Shown: positions 7,428 through 16,205 of the stretch, one piece after another
Position numbering within the stretch: position 1 is the stretch's first letter
Layout: every line of letters begins with the position of its first letter
NCBI GenBank assembly: GCA_035292505.1
Contig: DATDQA010000331.1
Location: forward strand, 1-25,414
Direction: 5' to 3'
Origin: DATDQA01 sp035292505
GTDB taxonomy: Bacteria > Bacteroidota > Bacteroidia > Chitinophagales > Saprospiraceae
DNA length: 25,414 nt
Program-made: the position numbers and the translations under genes
The notes under the pieces: model-generated
Seen by the model: the letters and a program-made list of their open reading frames with translations, nothing else
What the model was told of the DNA's origin: nothing
Databases searched by the model: none

Positions 7428-9248
7428 ATGACCTCAAGATCCACGCTTACTCTTTGTTTCAGTTTCATCCTTTGCCTCGCATATGGACAAGACAGGCGCA
7501 ACGGAACTATTGAGTATCAAAAAGAAGTACAGGGGTATCGTGTGCGGGTGGAAATACCTCCGCCCCGGACAATCCCCGGTGCACGCAAAGCATTTGATGA
7601 ACACCTGATAGAATTCGGAGATGGGACGCACAGTTTTGAAGACGCACCGTTGCATACGTTTCCACCAGGCAGACATACAATTCGGACGAGTATTATTAAT
7701 AACTATGACGACGGCAAACCTCCAAAGATTCCTCCGCGTATCATTGAAGTTGACCCATCTGAAACAAGTCACATGCGTCAATTACAATCATTTATTCCTG
7801 AGGATGAGTCGCTGGAGTTTATCGTGTTTCAGGATCCAATGCCGCAGGAAGAAGTGGTGTGCATCATCAGCTACAGGAATACTACATCAGCGCTGGTTTC
7901 AGGAAAAATTGATTTGTATTTCAACGAACATATCTATGGTAAATCGCATTTTGAATTCCTGGAAGCGCGACTACATCACGGTGAGACAGAGGTTCCCGAA
8001 GAGCTATTGACTGAGTATTCGGAATTTACTCAGGACCAGACAATCGCCAGTGTGGGGCACCTCGACTTTACGCTCGTCGAAGAGCCCTTTATTGACAGGC
8101 TCAGTTTACAAAATGAATTTACCGACCGCAAAGAGTGGGAATTCAATACCCTGGAACCGGGTGAGGAACGCAATATCTATGTAAGCCTTATTTCAACATC
8201 GGCAATGCTGAGGGATACGAATGCTACCGTGAGAATCGCAGCCACGATCGAGTCAGATGATGGAAGCATCAGGAAGTTGAAAGTAACCCACAAACAAATT
8301 GTCACGTCACACGACCCGAATAGAATGACCGTAAGGCCTCGTAAAATGAACTTTGCACGACGTATGGTCAGCCCCATAGAATACTATGTCAAATTCCAGA
8401 ACCATGGTGAAGGACCTGCGCGGCAAATTGTCGTGGAATGTGCTTTGTCTGACGATATCGACTTCCGGAGTCTGCGCATCCTGGACATGTATCCTCCATG
8501 CCCGATGTGCCCTGAGAGGATTGTCACCTATGGATGTCTGGATACTACGCAACGCGAAGAGGGTATCGTATTTACATTTAAAAACATTTACCTGCCGGGC
8601 CGTGAGCAGAATCTCACAAGGAAGGACTCCACAAAAGGCTTTATCCGCTTTGAAGTGAGACCCGGGCAGAAGCTGCGCAAAGTTCCATTCAACGCACGGT
8701 CGGCGATCATTTTTGATAAGAACGAACCTATCAAGACAAATTCAGCCAGGATGAAATTCAGGGCAGATCTGACGACAGGACTGATTGCAGGCATTCACAA
8801 CAGCCGTCCTGAAGACGCCGATCCCTCGGACCTGGGCTACTTTGCCGGAACACTGCTTGCGCCGTATAAACCCTATCGGTTGTACTATCAGGCAGAGATC
8901 ATGCCTATCTATGCCAACTATACGATCAAGGATCTGACGACTGGCACTGTGAGATATGACCTTCGACACGTGCGGGTTGACATCGTGCCACTCCAGGTAA
9001 GGAAAAACCTCACTTCCTTTGCGGGTATAGGTACGGGAGTTCATCTGAGTACACTGGTCTATTCACAGAAGATTGAAAATGGAGTGAAGGCAGATCCACA
9101 ATGGCTTTCTGAAATCACACCATCTGTATTTGCAGATGTCAATCTTGGCTTTGTGCGCTCGGGGGTGAGCGGAGGGGCACGATATTACTTAACCCTCGAT
9201 GATCCGGGACGTAACTTCTGGAGTTTCTATCTGGTCATCCGGCGTTAG
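7428..9248 (+). CDS. Exported PKD-like / DUF11-like protein with barrel-like C-terminus
   Basis: The product has 606 residues and a clean signal peptide (about 1-20, ending LCLAYGQ). Residues about 50-105 contain a PKD-like beta-sandwich (LIEFGDGTHSFEDAPLHTFPPGRHTIRTSI). Residues about 295-370 match the conserved-repeat type common in Bacteroidota surface proteins (HDPNRMTV ... IEYYVKFQNHGEGPARQIVVEC). The segment contains a CPMC pair of cysteines (CPMCPERI). From about 445 to the end, alternating strands (GYFAGTLLAPYKPYRLYYQAEI; FAGIGTGVHLSTLVY; FWSFYLVIRR) suggest an outer-membrane barrel ending in an aromatic-rich strand. The stop lies 10 nt from the CHAT start, so the two are co-transcribed and probably work together at the envelope. 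There is no recognisable enzymatic motif; the function is unknown. Confidence 0.72.
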   Translation: MTSRSTLTLCFSFILCLAYGQDRRNGTIEYQKEVQGYRVRVEIPPPRTIPGARKAFDEHLIEFGDGTHSFEDAPLHTFPPGRHTIRTSIINNYDDGKPPKIPPRIIEVDPSETSHMRQLQSFIPEDESLEFIVFQDPMPQEEVVCIISYRNTTSALVSGKIDLYFNEHIYGKSHFEFLEARLHHGETEVPEELLTEYSEFTQDQTIASVGHLDFTLVEEPFIDRLSLQNEFTDRKEWEFNTLEPGEERNIYVSLISTSAMLRDTNATVRIAATIESDDGSIRKLKVTHKQIVTSHDPNRMTVRPRKMNFARRMVSPIEYYVKFQNHGEGPARQIVVECALSDDIDFRSLRILDMYPPCPMCPERIVTYGCLDTTQREEGIVFTFKNIYLPGREQNLTRKDSTKGFIRFEVRPGQKLRKVPFNARSAIIFDKNEPIKTNSARMKFRADLTTGLIAGIHNSRPEDADPSDLGYFAGTLLAPYKPYRLYYQAEIMPIYANYTIKDLTTGTVRYDLRHVRVDIVPLQVRKNLTSFAGIGTGVHLSTLVYSQKIENGVKADPQWLSEITPSVFADVNLGFVRSGVSGGARYYLTLDDPGRNFWSFYLVIRR

Positions 9249-9258
9249 AGGTGCATAC

Positions 9259-12060
9259 ATGAAATGGATTTATTTAAGTTGGTGTGTTGTCATTTTGTTA
9301 TACCTCGGCTTCACAGAACGGATTACTGCTCAGACGTCGACATTCACCTTCAGGGATATTGACAACAAACTGAAATCTCTCAGTAATCCTGATAGTCTGA
9401 TTTATTATCTCCGGCTTGGCACTCAGCTCTCTCGTGAGAAAAATCATATTCACAATTGGGTGAGTTATACTCTGGAGTATTTAAGTCAGGGAGTGCAGCA
9501 CCGGCGGGATTTCAACGAAGGCAAATTGCTTAAAATTTGGCGTGATCCTGTGGATTATGATGAAGCCTCCATTTCAGTGAGGTATTACGTGCTCATGGGA
9601 TATTATTATGCACAGGATGGAAATATTCAACTCTCGACACAGTACTATTCTCTCGCGCTTTCAATGCACGACAGCTATCGGGTCACAGATGTTGACTTGT
9701 TCGGAGAGATTTTGAAACCCCTCGGAAACAATTTTCTGCGGCTTGGAGATTTTGACAAGGGAGCCGAAGTGAGCTACAGGATGCGGGATTGGGTTTTGCG
9801 TGTACCGGATCCTGGTGCAGAAGCATCTTCATACAATTTCACAGGGCTGTTACATAAATTGAAAGGAGAACAACAGGAAGCGATCACAGCCTTTCAGCAA
9901 GGACTTGCGGTTCCAAAAGCAGATCATGCCGTCCTTGGTAAGATTGCATCAAACCTCAGCTTAATCTGGTCAGAGCTTGGTGATGATGACAAGGCTCAGC
10001 AATATGCACTGGAAGCACTCGCACATCTCGACCGGGTACAAGCGCCAACTCAAGCGATATACGAAGACCTCGCAAGCACCTTAATGATCATTGCACAAAT
10101 CAAACTCAATCAACGCGATGTTGCTTCTGCGCATGAATTTAGCAAGAGCGCACTTACGTTAAAGCCATACATCGACAGACGTACCTATGCTAAAATGCTT
10201 GTTATTCACGGTCGCATCCTCCGCATGGCCGGCTACCCGGACAAAGCAATCGATGATTTCAATTCCGCGATAGGTCAGTTTCTTTCAGAGTTTAATCCAG
10301 AATATCCTTACACTAATCCGAAACCAGATGGGTTACCTGCGGAGAATACAATTTTCGAATCCCTAGAGGGAAAAGCGGATGCATTTTCTGATCTGTTTCA
10401 TGCTACCGATGAAATCCGATACTTGGTCCATGCACTGGATTGTCATCAACTTGCGCTGGAGTCGGAGCTTTCACTCAGAAGGCAACTGTCCACAGAATTC
10501 TCACGCGATATCATCGCATCAGATAGTAAGCGAAGGAATACCAAGGCTCTTGATATCCTGGCGCGATTGCATCGTCACGGGACTCACCAGGACTATGCCG
10601 TCGACGCTCTCTTGATGATGGAGTCCGCGAAGGCAAATTCAATTCTGGAGTCTGTTTATCTGAGTATACAGCATGCTGAGACTTCAGATACAGACACATT
10701 GATCCAGCAACTCGCTGAGAAGATCCGTGTACGTGAACGCGAACTGCATCTTCTGAGGGCGAGTAATATCAATAATCCTGACCAGATCAGAACGCTTGAA
10801 CGTGCTTTAAGTCACCTGAAATTGCAGCTTGCCGAAGAAAAAGCGTTGCATTTGTCACAATTCAGTGGTTATTCACAAGTTCTGGATTCCCAATTCAAAC
10901 ATAAGTACTTCAATGCGTTCAATATACTTCATGATTCTGCACAGCTACTATTTGAATACTTTCTCTATGATAATGCGGGTTATGCAGTGGTCGCGAAGAG
11001 AGATGGAAGCGTTCTTTTTAAGGAACTTCGTGATGCTGATCTTATTCAGGCTACGACAACGCAACTGGTGTCGATACTGCACTCCCGGAGTGCGATGATT
11101 GCAGACTCAGAGATATTCAGACAGCATGCCCATTGGCTTTATCAGAGATTAGTATCAGATGTCATCGGCGACATAGAAGGAATCACTTCTCTCGTCATTG
11201 TTCCTGATGGCGTCCTGAACTATTTACCCTTTGAAATGCTGATCAGTCGAGTTGATTCGACAATGAGTTATGAGGACACGCCATATCTGATCCGTGATAT
11301 GGAAATTCACTATGCGCATTCTGCGGGAGTGCTTTGGCTTCAGCAGGAAATGCAATCGAAATCATCTAAAGGCATAGCCTTCGCGCCATTCTTTCAGAAG
11401 AGAAGAGGGTTGGATGAACTCGCATATAGCAAAGACGAGATCGGTGAATCAAAACCATTTCGTCTCCGTAGGTATGTCGGTAAAGAAGGTTCATTTAAAA
11501 ATTTTCTCTCTCACGCACGTGACAGCAGGATCATACATCTGGCTACACACGCCAGTGTCGATTCGACAGGTCTGGGTCACATTGAGTTCGCCGATTCGAC
11601 GATGTTGCTTACAGATGTGTACTACCTACCCCTGCAATGCGACCTTGCCATCCTCAGCGCCTGCGAATCAGCTTTTGGTATGAATACGCCGAGTGAAGGG
11701 ATCCAAAACTTCGCACGCGCGTTTGCGATTGCTGGAACGAAAAGCATCATTGCAAGTCATTGGCGGCTCAATGATGTCGCCGGTGCCACGATTATCGGTA
11801 GCTTTTACAAGTATTTGCACCGTCATCATTCCGTGAGTTCGGCCCTGAGGCAGGCCAAGCTCGACTATCTCGCGAATCCGGACATTCCAGGGATGAGAAA
11901 ATCGCCGCACTATTGGGCTTCGATTGTGATGATTGGAAGTGATGGGGAGATAGCTTCTGGTTCAGGAACGCCATGGTTTGTGATGGTGGCGCTGGGGATA
12001 TTGATTTTGTTTTTTGTTTGGGTGGCGATCAGGCGGGATATAAGTACGCGCGCATCTTGA
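9259..12060 (+). CDS. TPR-CHAT protease, predicted periplasmic and membrane anchored
   Basis: The product has 933 residues. I start it at 9259 (MKWIYLSWCVVILLYLGF, then TAQ) because this gives a signal peptide and leaves a 10-nt gap; an earlier in-frame start at 9199 would overlap the upstream gene. Residues about 20-480 form TPR-like helical pairs (YSLALSMHDSY; AITAFQQGLAV; DDFNSAIGQFL). A charged helical linker follows (about 485-545, IRVRERELHLLRA). From about 575 to 905 is a CHAT domain, a caspase-like cysteine protease fold, with VIVPDGVLNYLPFEMLI, RIIHLATHA carrying the likely catalytic His764, LAILSACES carrying Cys802, and SIIASHWRLND. Residues about 913-931 form a C-terminal membrane helix followed by RRDISTRAS. 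This topology places the TPR and CHAT domains in the periplasm. CHAT proteases are usually activated by partner binding to the TPRs. Targets are unknown; the neighbouring envelope proteins are candidates. Confidence 0.9.
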   Translation: MKWIYLSWCVVILLYLGFTERITAQTSTFTFRDIDNKLKSLSNPDSLIYYLRLGTQLSREKNHIHNWVSYTLEYLSQGVQHRRDFNEGKLLKIWRDPVDYDEASISVRYYVLMGYYYAQDGNIQLSTQYYSLALSMHDSYRVTDVDLFGEILKPLGNNFLRLGDFDKGAEVSYRMRDWVLRVPDPGAEASSYNFTGLLHKLKGEQQEAITAFQQGLAVPKADHAVLGKIASNLSLIWSELGDDDKAQQYALEALAHLDRVQAPTQAIYEDLASTLMIIAQIKLNQRDVASAHEFSKSALTLKPYIDRRTYAKMLVIHGRILRMAGYPDKAIDDFNSAIGQFLSEFNPEYPYTNPKPDGLPAENTIFESLEGKADAFSDLFHATDEIRYLVHALDCHQLALESELSLRRQLSTEFSRDIIASDSKRRNTKALDILARLHRHGTHQDYAVDALLMMESAKANSILESVYLSIQHAETSDTDTLIQQLAEKIRVRERELHLLRASNINNPDQIRTLERALSHLKLQLAEEKALHLSQFSGYSQVLDSQFKHKYFNAFNILHDSAQLLFEYFLYDNAGYAVVAKRDGSVLFKELRDADLIQATTTQLVSILHSRSAMIADSEIFRQHAHWLYQRLVSDVIGDIEGITSLVIVPDGVLNYLPFEMLISRVDSTMSYEDTPYLIRDMEIHYAHSAGVLWLQQEMQSKSSKGIAFAPFFQKRRGLDELAYSKDEIGESKPFRLRRYVGKEGSFKNFLSHARDSRIIHLATHASVDSTGLGHIEFADSTMLLTDVYYLPLQCDLAILSACESAFGMNTPSEGIQNFARAFAIAGTKSIIASHWRLNDVAGATIIGSFYKYLHRHHSVSSALRQAKLDYLANPDIPGMRKSPHYWASIVMIGSDGEIASGSGTPWFVMVALGILILFFVWVAIRRDISTRAS

Positions 12061-12093
12061 TTTTTAGCAGTGTAGCATTTGGGTGATCGCCAC
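12022..12093. repeat. 10-bp inverted repeat spanning the CHAT stop codon
   Basis: GTGGCGATCA (12022-12031) recurs exactly as its reverse complement TGATCGCCAC (12084-12093), with a loop of 52 nt that contains the CHAT stop codon. It lies at the edge of the duplicated oxidoreductase fragment, so it may be a trace of rearrangement. It could also form a long-loop mRNA hairpin. No further evidence supports a function. Confidence 0.3.
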
Positions 12094-12134
12094 GATATGC
12101 CGTCTCCCCCGCTGGAGCTTTGGCAGCACGCGGT

Positions 12135-12480
12135 TTGCACAAGTGACGAGGTGAGAATTCAATCCGCGTCCGAAACTGCCCACACAGGTGGCGGTTGCTC
12201 CGGATGGAAAGCGCAGTTCGAAATTGATATGTTCCTGTACTTCGTGATAGATCTTTGGACGATCTGTGGATGCCTGTGCACTTACAGCTAGGGGTTCTTC
12301 ACCGGTGGTATAGCGTGCCGCATTCAATGGATAGACTCCCATAGCATACATCGCACCACCACCCATTACTTTCTTTTGTTTCCAGTGATCGACACGACCA
12401 TCATGATATCCGGCTGAGGCTTCGACATGCTGCACCTTGTCATATGTTTTATTGAGGCCAAAAGAAATGATGGTTTGTGT
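12135..12480 (-). pseudogene. Internal fragment of the Gfo/Idh/MocA oxidoreductase gene
   Basis: This 346-nt stretch aligns without gaps to 16778-17123 inside the intact oxidoreductase gene, in the same orientation; by eye about 28 bases differ, or about 92% identity. It corresponds to residues about 169-284 of the full protein and lacks both the nucleotide-binding domain and the C-terminus. Several changes fall in conserved places, such as MYDMGVY becoming MYAMGVY in the GGG-x-x-x-D motif. Similarity stops abruptly at both ends. A longer minus-strand open frame continues across it into the antisense of the caspase gene, but that extension is noise. The fragment separates the CHAT gene from the caspase gene. 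Confidence 0.9.
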
Positions 12481-12555
12481 TAGATTTTGACCTGCCCTTA
12501 TCGTTCTTATTGGTATTTGGATCAGACATTCGATCAAAACACTTAACTTCATCAT

Positions 12556-14064
12556 GTGCATCACACTATACTCGGAGAAGCAAACACGTTTATACGAAGG
12601 CGCAATTGGTTCCTGGGAATTGGCATTAATGATTACCAGGAATTTCCGAAGCTGCACAATGCCATAAAGGATGTGGAAGATATCAAACAGGTACTTCTCA
12701 GCCAGTATGATTTCGATCCGCAATATATCATCATGTTGTACGATGAAGCGGCCAGCATCGAAGGTATCATCGGTACATTGGATACTCTTGCTGAAAAACT
12801 GAGCAAGGATGATACATTGCTCATTTACTACTCCGGGCATGGACATCTGTCTCAGAAAGAACTTGGCTACTGGATTCCGTATGACGCAAAACGTGGGAAT
12901 ACTGCCCGGTATATTGCAAACTCCCGGTTGCGGGATGCGATTGCAACTTTCGATGCCCAGCATGTACTCCTGATTTCGGACTCCTGCTTCTCCGGTTCAT
13001 TATTAAGTAGGGGTGCATCACGTTCTTCACGGTTGATCCGTGAACTCGACACCTCGCCGTCTCGCTGGGCGCTTTGCTCAGGACGCGGCGATGAAGAAGT
13101 CGATGATGGCGTGCCGGGAGACAACAGCCCTTTTGCCAAAAGTATTTTGACGGTGTTGAAAGATCCCTCTGAAGATGAGATCAATATTTCAAGATTGGTA
13201 GATCGGGTGCGTGAGCAAGTTGCAGCAAACTCATATCAGATTCCGGAAGGTCACCCGATGCAGGGTGTCAATCATGCCTGGGGTGAATATATTTTCAGAA
13301 AAAAATCTGCGCTGGCTGAACAGATAAGGTCATTCAATACCCAGACAGTTTCTGAGAACCAGAAAAAGAAAAAGGATAATATATCCGGACCATTGAAGGT
13401 GAATATAAAACCCCGCTATCTTAAATGGAGCAAACGGACAATGAAAATGATCGCGATAATTGGAATTGGCACTTCTCTTATAGCGCTGTGGCTTGTTTTC
13501 TTTCCACCCAAATCTCCGGATGCGATGCAGCTTACCGTTTTCGTTACGGACAAAGCCGGCAATGTGGTTCTTGAAAATGAAGGAAGATTGAATATACCTC
13601 TCGGCAATCGTTCTCTAAATGCGGTCATCGGTGCAGAGGGCCGTACGCACTTTCCGGATATCGCGGGTGAATATAAAGGAGATACGATCGAAATCGCCCT
13701 TGATGCAGAAGGCTGGGTGATTGCTGTCGATGCGATGGATAGAAACCAGTTTGTGCATAACAACCTTTTCGTATTCACCGGCGAACCGTTGCACCTCAAG
13801 GTGGAAAGAGATCCGATCTTGCGGCAGGTCCGCGGTAGCGTCAAATCGATTGTTGAAGGGGGTTTTCTTAAGGGCGCAATCGTACTCATCAATAATGAAT
13901 TCAGTGTCGAAACAGACAGCATGGGCTTCTTTGATTTCATGATACCTGAGGCGCAAATCTCTGACCGTTATAATTTGAGTATACAAAAGGAAGGATATGA
14001 GACGAAGAGTCTTTATTACTACCCGGCTACCGGGGCTGTTGATATTCGGCTGAACAGAAAATGA
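12556..14064 (+). CDS. Caspase-family protease with one transmembrane segment and a periplasmic beta-sandwich domain
   Basis: The product has 502 residues. Residues about 17-245 form a caspase/metacaspase (peptidase C14) fold: RRNWFLGIGINDYQEF starts the domain, YYSGHGH holds catalytic His95, and LLISDSCFSG holds Cys144 preceded by Asp142, expected in the S1 pocket. A basic linker (KPRYLKWSKR) precedes a membrane helix at about 298-316. Residues about 425-490 resemble a carboxypeptidase-regulatory-like domain (VETDSMGFFDF ... YNLSIQKEGYETKS). With no signal peptide, the protease is probably cytoplasmic and the C-terminal half periplasmic. The start is a GTG only four codons after an in-frame stop and just beyond the oxidoreductase fragment, so the original start may have been altered. 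Only 7 nt separate its stop from the next TPR gene. Asp142 suggests basic P1 specificity, as in metacaspases; this is inference. Confidence 0.87.
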   Translation: MHHTILGEANTFIRRRNWFLGIGINDYQEFPKLHNAIKDVEDIKQVLLSQYDFDPQYIIMLYDEAASIEGIIGTLDTLAEKLSKDDTLLIYYSGHGHLSQKELGYWIPYDAKRGNTARYIANSRLRDAIATFDAQHVLLISDSCFSGSLLSRGASRSSRLIRELDTSPSRWALCSGRGDEEVDDGVPGDNSPFAKSILTVLKDPSEDEINISRLVDRVREQVAANSYQIPEGHPMQGVNHAWGEYIFRKKSALAEQIRSFNTQTVSENQKKKKDNISGPLKVNIKPRYLKWSKRTMKMIAIIGIGTSLIALWLVFFPPKSPDAMQLTVFVTDKAGNVVLENEGRLNIPLGNRSLNAVIGAEGRTHFPDIAGEYKGDTIEIALDAEGWVIAVDAMDRNQFVHNNLFVFTGEPLHLKVERDPILRQVRGSVKSIVEGGFLKGAIVLINNEFSVETDSMGFFDFMIPEAQISDRYNLSIQKEGYETKSLYYYPATGAVDIRLNRK

Positions 14065-14071
14065 ACAGCAC

Positions 14072-16171
14072 ATGAAACAGCTTGTTGCAACACTCATCAG
14101 CATTTGCATTGCCACCACAGTAGTGCATGCTCAGAATAATATCCTGCGCGGTATCGTGAAGCTCCAGAGCAGCGGCTCGCAGCCGTTGCCGGATGTGGAG
14201 ATAGCCAGTTTTGGCACCAATCCCGTATACTCCAACAGCAGCGGGATGTTCGAGTTGAGATTCTTAGGAAAAAAGCCCGGTGATGGAGTATCACTGGTCA
14301 TCAATAAGGACGGTTATGAACTGATCAATGAAAAGGAACTGGAGGATGTGGTGATCCGCAGTGATGCAGACGAAATTGTCATTATTGTGATGAGCCGACA
14401 GGGCGAACGGGCCAAACAGGCATTGCGCTATTACGACATCATTCTCACGAATGCCAATAATAATTATGATCAGGAGCTCAGGAGTATCAGGAGCAAACTA
14501 GATGCGCTGGGGGAAAATGATGAAGAGCGAACGGCCTTATATCAACAGATCGAGGCATTGAATAGTGAGAAAAGATCACTCATTGAGAAAGCAGAGGAAT
14601 TAGCGAAGCAATTGGCAGTCGTGGATCTTGATCGTGCTTCTCACATGGCAAAAGAAGCGATGGTATTGTTTGAGCGAGGAGAGATTCAAAAGGCGATTGA
14701 TGCACTGAGTGATGAGGCACTTGAACAAAGCCTTTGGGAGGCCAGGGAGGAAAAGCTGAAAGCACTGGAAAGAATTGTCAAAGCAGACAGCGCCTTCCAG
14801 CAAAGCGTAGAGAATTATATGCTGAAAGCGCGTTTGTGCATATCGGATGGTCAGCATGAAGTAGCACTAAAGAATTACCGCGTAGCAGTGACCACAGATA
14901 GTATGCATTATGAGCGAATTTTGGAATTCGCTGAATTCTGTGGTCAGATCCATAACAGGGAAGAGGCGTTAATATATTTCGAAAAGGCGGTTGAGCTGGC
15001 TAGCAGTCTCCCGGAAAAAGTGCATGCAAGAATAGCGCTTGCCGCGGAACAGACTTCAGTATATCAGTTTGAAGATGCGGAAACCAATCTGATGGAAGTA
15101 CTGGTACTGTTGCAGGATGCGCCGGAGCAGTTCGAGCCATTTTGGCGACTTCGCACACATGCACTGGTTCTGCACGACCTGGGCTACACCTATCATAAAT
15201 GGGGAAAGACCGGAGAGTCTGAGCAACAGGTGAACGCATCAATAGCATACTATGACAGCCTGGTGCTCACCACAAATTTGGAACAGGATATACTGAAACG
15301 GGCGGACGTACTATCCCTTCGGTCGAGTTTATATTCGTCTACCCGACAATTTACAGAGGCAGACAGATTGGGCCAACAGGTACTGAATATACACGAAGCC
15401 CTGGTACAGCAATACCCCGGAAAGTATGAAGAACGCCTGGCTGTCACCTCTTATAACTATGCACTTGTCTGCACTTACACAAATCTCAGCATGGCAGATT
15501 CTCTGTTTCGTAAGGCCATCTATCTCTCGGAAGAATTGAATAAGAAGCAGTTCCAATACCATGACGTGCGTATTGCCAATTCAAAATGGGGATTGGCACG
15601 TGTATATTATAGAAAAGGAGAGTATCTGCAGGCTGAAAGCACGCTCAGACAAGCTTTGGAAATGTATACTTTTCTCGCACAAAACAAGTCCGAATCATTT
15701 ATTGCTGATATCGGCAGGACCCACTCTATGAATGCCCTTGTCAAAATGGCATTAAAAAAATATGATGACGCTGAGGCGGAGTTCCGTTTAGCTCTGGAAA
15801 TTTTCAATCAGTTGGCTTTAACACGTGCGGATAAATTCAATGTTGAAATAGCCAGAGTCTATGGAAATCTCGCGGATTTATATCTCATCACTTCCAGGTT
15901 TGCTGAGTCAGAAGCCACGGCCAAGAACGCGCTTAACATTTTTCCTGAGATGGAGTCTGTCTATGCAACTCTTGCACCGGCTTTACTCTTTCAGGGTAAG
16001 TTCGAAGAAGCATTGGAGATTTACAGACAATATGACGATAAGCCCTATGCGCATGGAGTACCAGGCCAGACCTGGAATAGCGTCTTTTTAGAATCACTTG
16101 ATGAGATCGAAAGCCGTGGAATTAAACATCCTGATGTTGAACGGATCATGGCACTATTGGGCCGCCAATGA
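14072..16171 (+). CDS. Secreted TPR protein with N-terminal carboxypeptidase-regulatory-like domain
   Basis: The product has 699 residues. A signal peptide covers residues 1-20 (MKQLVATLISICIATTVVHA). Residues about 24-98 look like a carboxypeptidase-regulatory-like beta-sandwich (LPDVEIASFGTNPVYSNSSG, then VINKDGYEL). A coiled coil follows at about 130-190 (LRSIRSKLDALGENDEERT). From about 195 to 680 come repeated TPR-type helix pairs (HEVALKNYRVAVTTD; EALIYFEKAVELA; AESTLRQALEMYTFL; DAEAEFRLALEIFNQL; FEEALEIYRQY). It follows the caspase gene by 7 nt and must share its transcript. Its beta-sandwich resembles the periplasmic end of the caspase protein. It may therefore be the periplasmic sensing or scaffold partner of the caspase. 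No catalytic motif is seen; that pairing is inferred from context. Confidence 0.82.
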   Translation: MKQLVATLISICIATTVVHAQNNILRGIVKLQSSGSQPLPDVEIASFGTNPVYSNSSGMFELRFLGKKPGDGVSLVINKDGYELINEKELEDVVIRSDADEIVIIVMSRQGERAKQALRYYDIILTNANNNYDQELRSIRSKLDALGENDEERTALYQQIEALNSEKRSLIEKAEELAKQLAVVDLDRASHMAKEAMVLFERGEIQKAIDALSDEALEQSLWEAREEKLKALERIVKADSAFQQSVENYMLKARLCISDGQHEVALKNYRVAVTTDSMHYERILEFAEFCGQIHNREEALIYFEKAVELASSLPEKVHARIALAAEQTSVYQFEDAETNLMEVLVLLQDAPEQFEPFWRLRTHALVLHDLGYTYHKWGKTGESEQQVNASIAYYDSLVLTTNLEQDILKRADVLSLRSSLYSSTRQFTEADRLGQQVLNIHEALVQQYPGKYEERLAVTSYNYALVCTYTNLSMADSLFRKAIYLSEELNKKQFQYHDVRIANSKWGLARVYYRKGEYLQAESTLRQALEMYTFLAQNKSESFIADIGRTHSMNALVKMALKKYDDAEAEFRLALEIFNQLALTRADKFNVEIARVYGNLADLYLITSRFAESEATAKNALNIFPEMESVYATLAPALLFQGKFEEALEIYRQYDDKPYAHGVPGQTWNSVFLESLDEIESRGIKHPDVERIMALLGRQ

Positions 16172-16205
16172 AAAAAGTGCCGCTAACTAAAATTAATCCT
16201 ATCAG

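Noticed and set aside
9199..9258. Earlier start for the CHAT gene
   Set aside because: It would overlap the upstream gene by 50 nt and bury the signal peptide that begins at 9259.
12485..12555. Possible promoter for the caspase gene (TTTTG then GGTATTTG)
   Set aside because: The second element matches only the TTTG half of TAnnTTTG and the spacing is loose, so it is not listed as a feature.
12064..12963. 299-codon minus-strand open frame across the oxidoreductase fragment and the caspase start
   Set aside because: Only the 12135-12480 part resembles a protein. The rest is antisense to the well-supported caspase domain and has no domain features.
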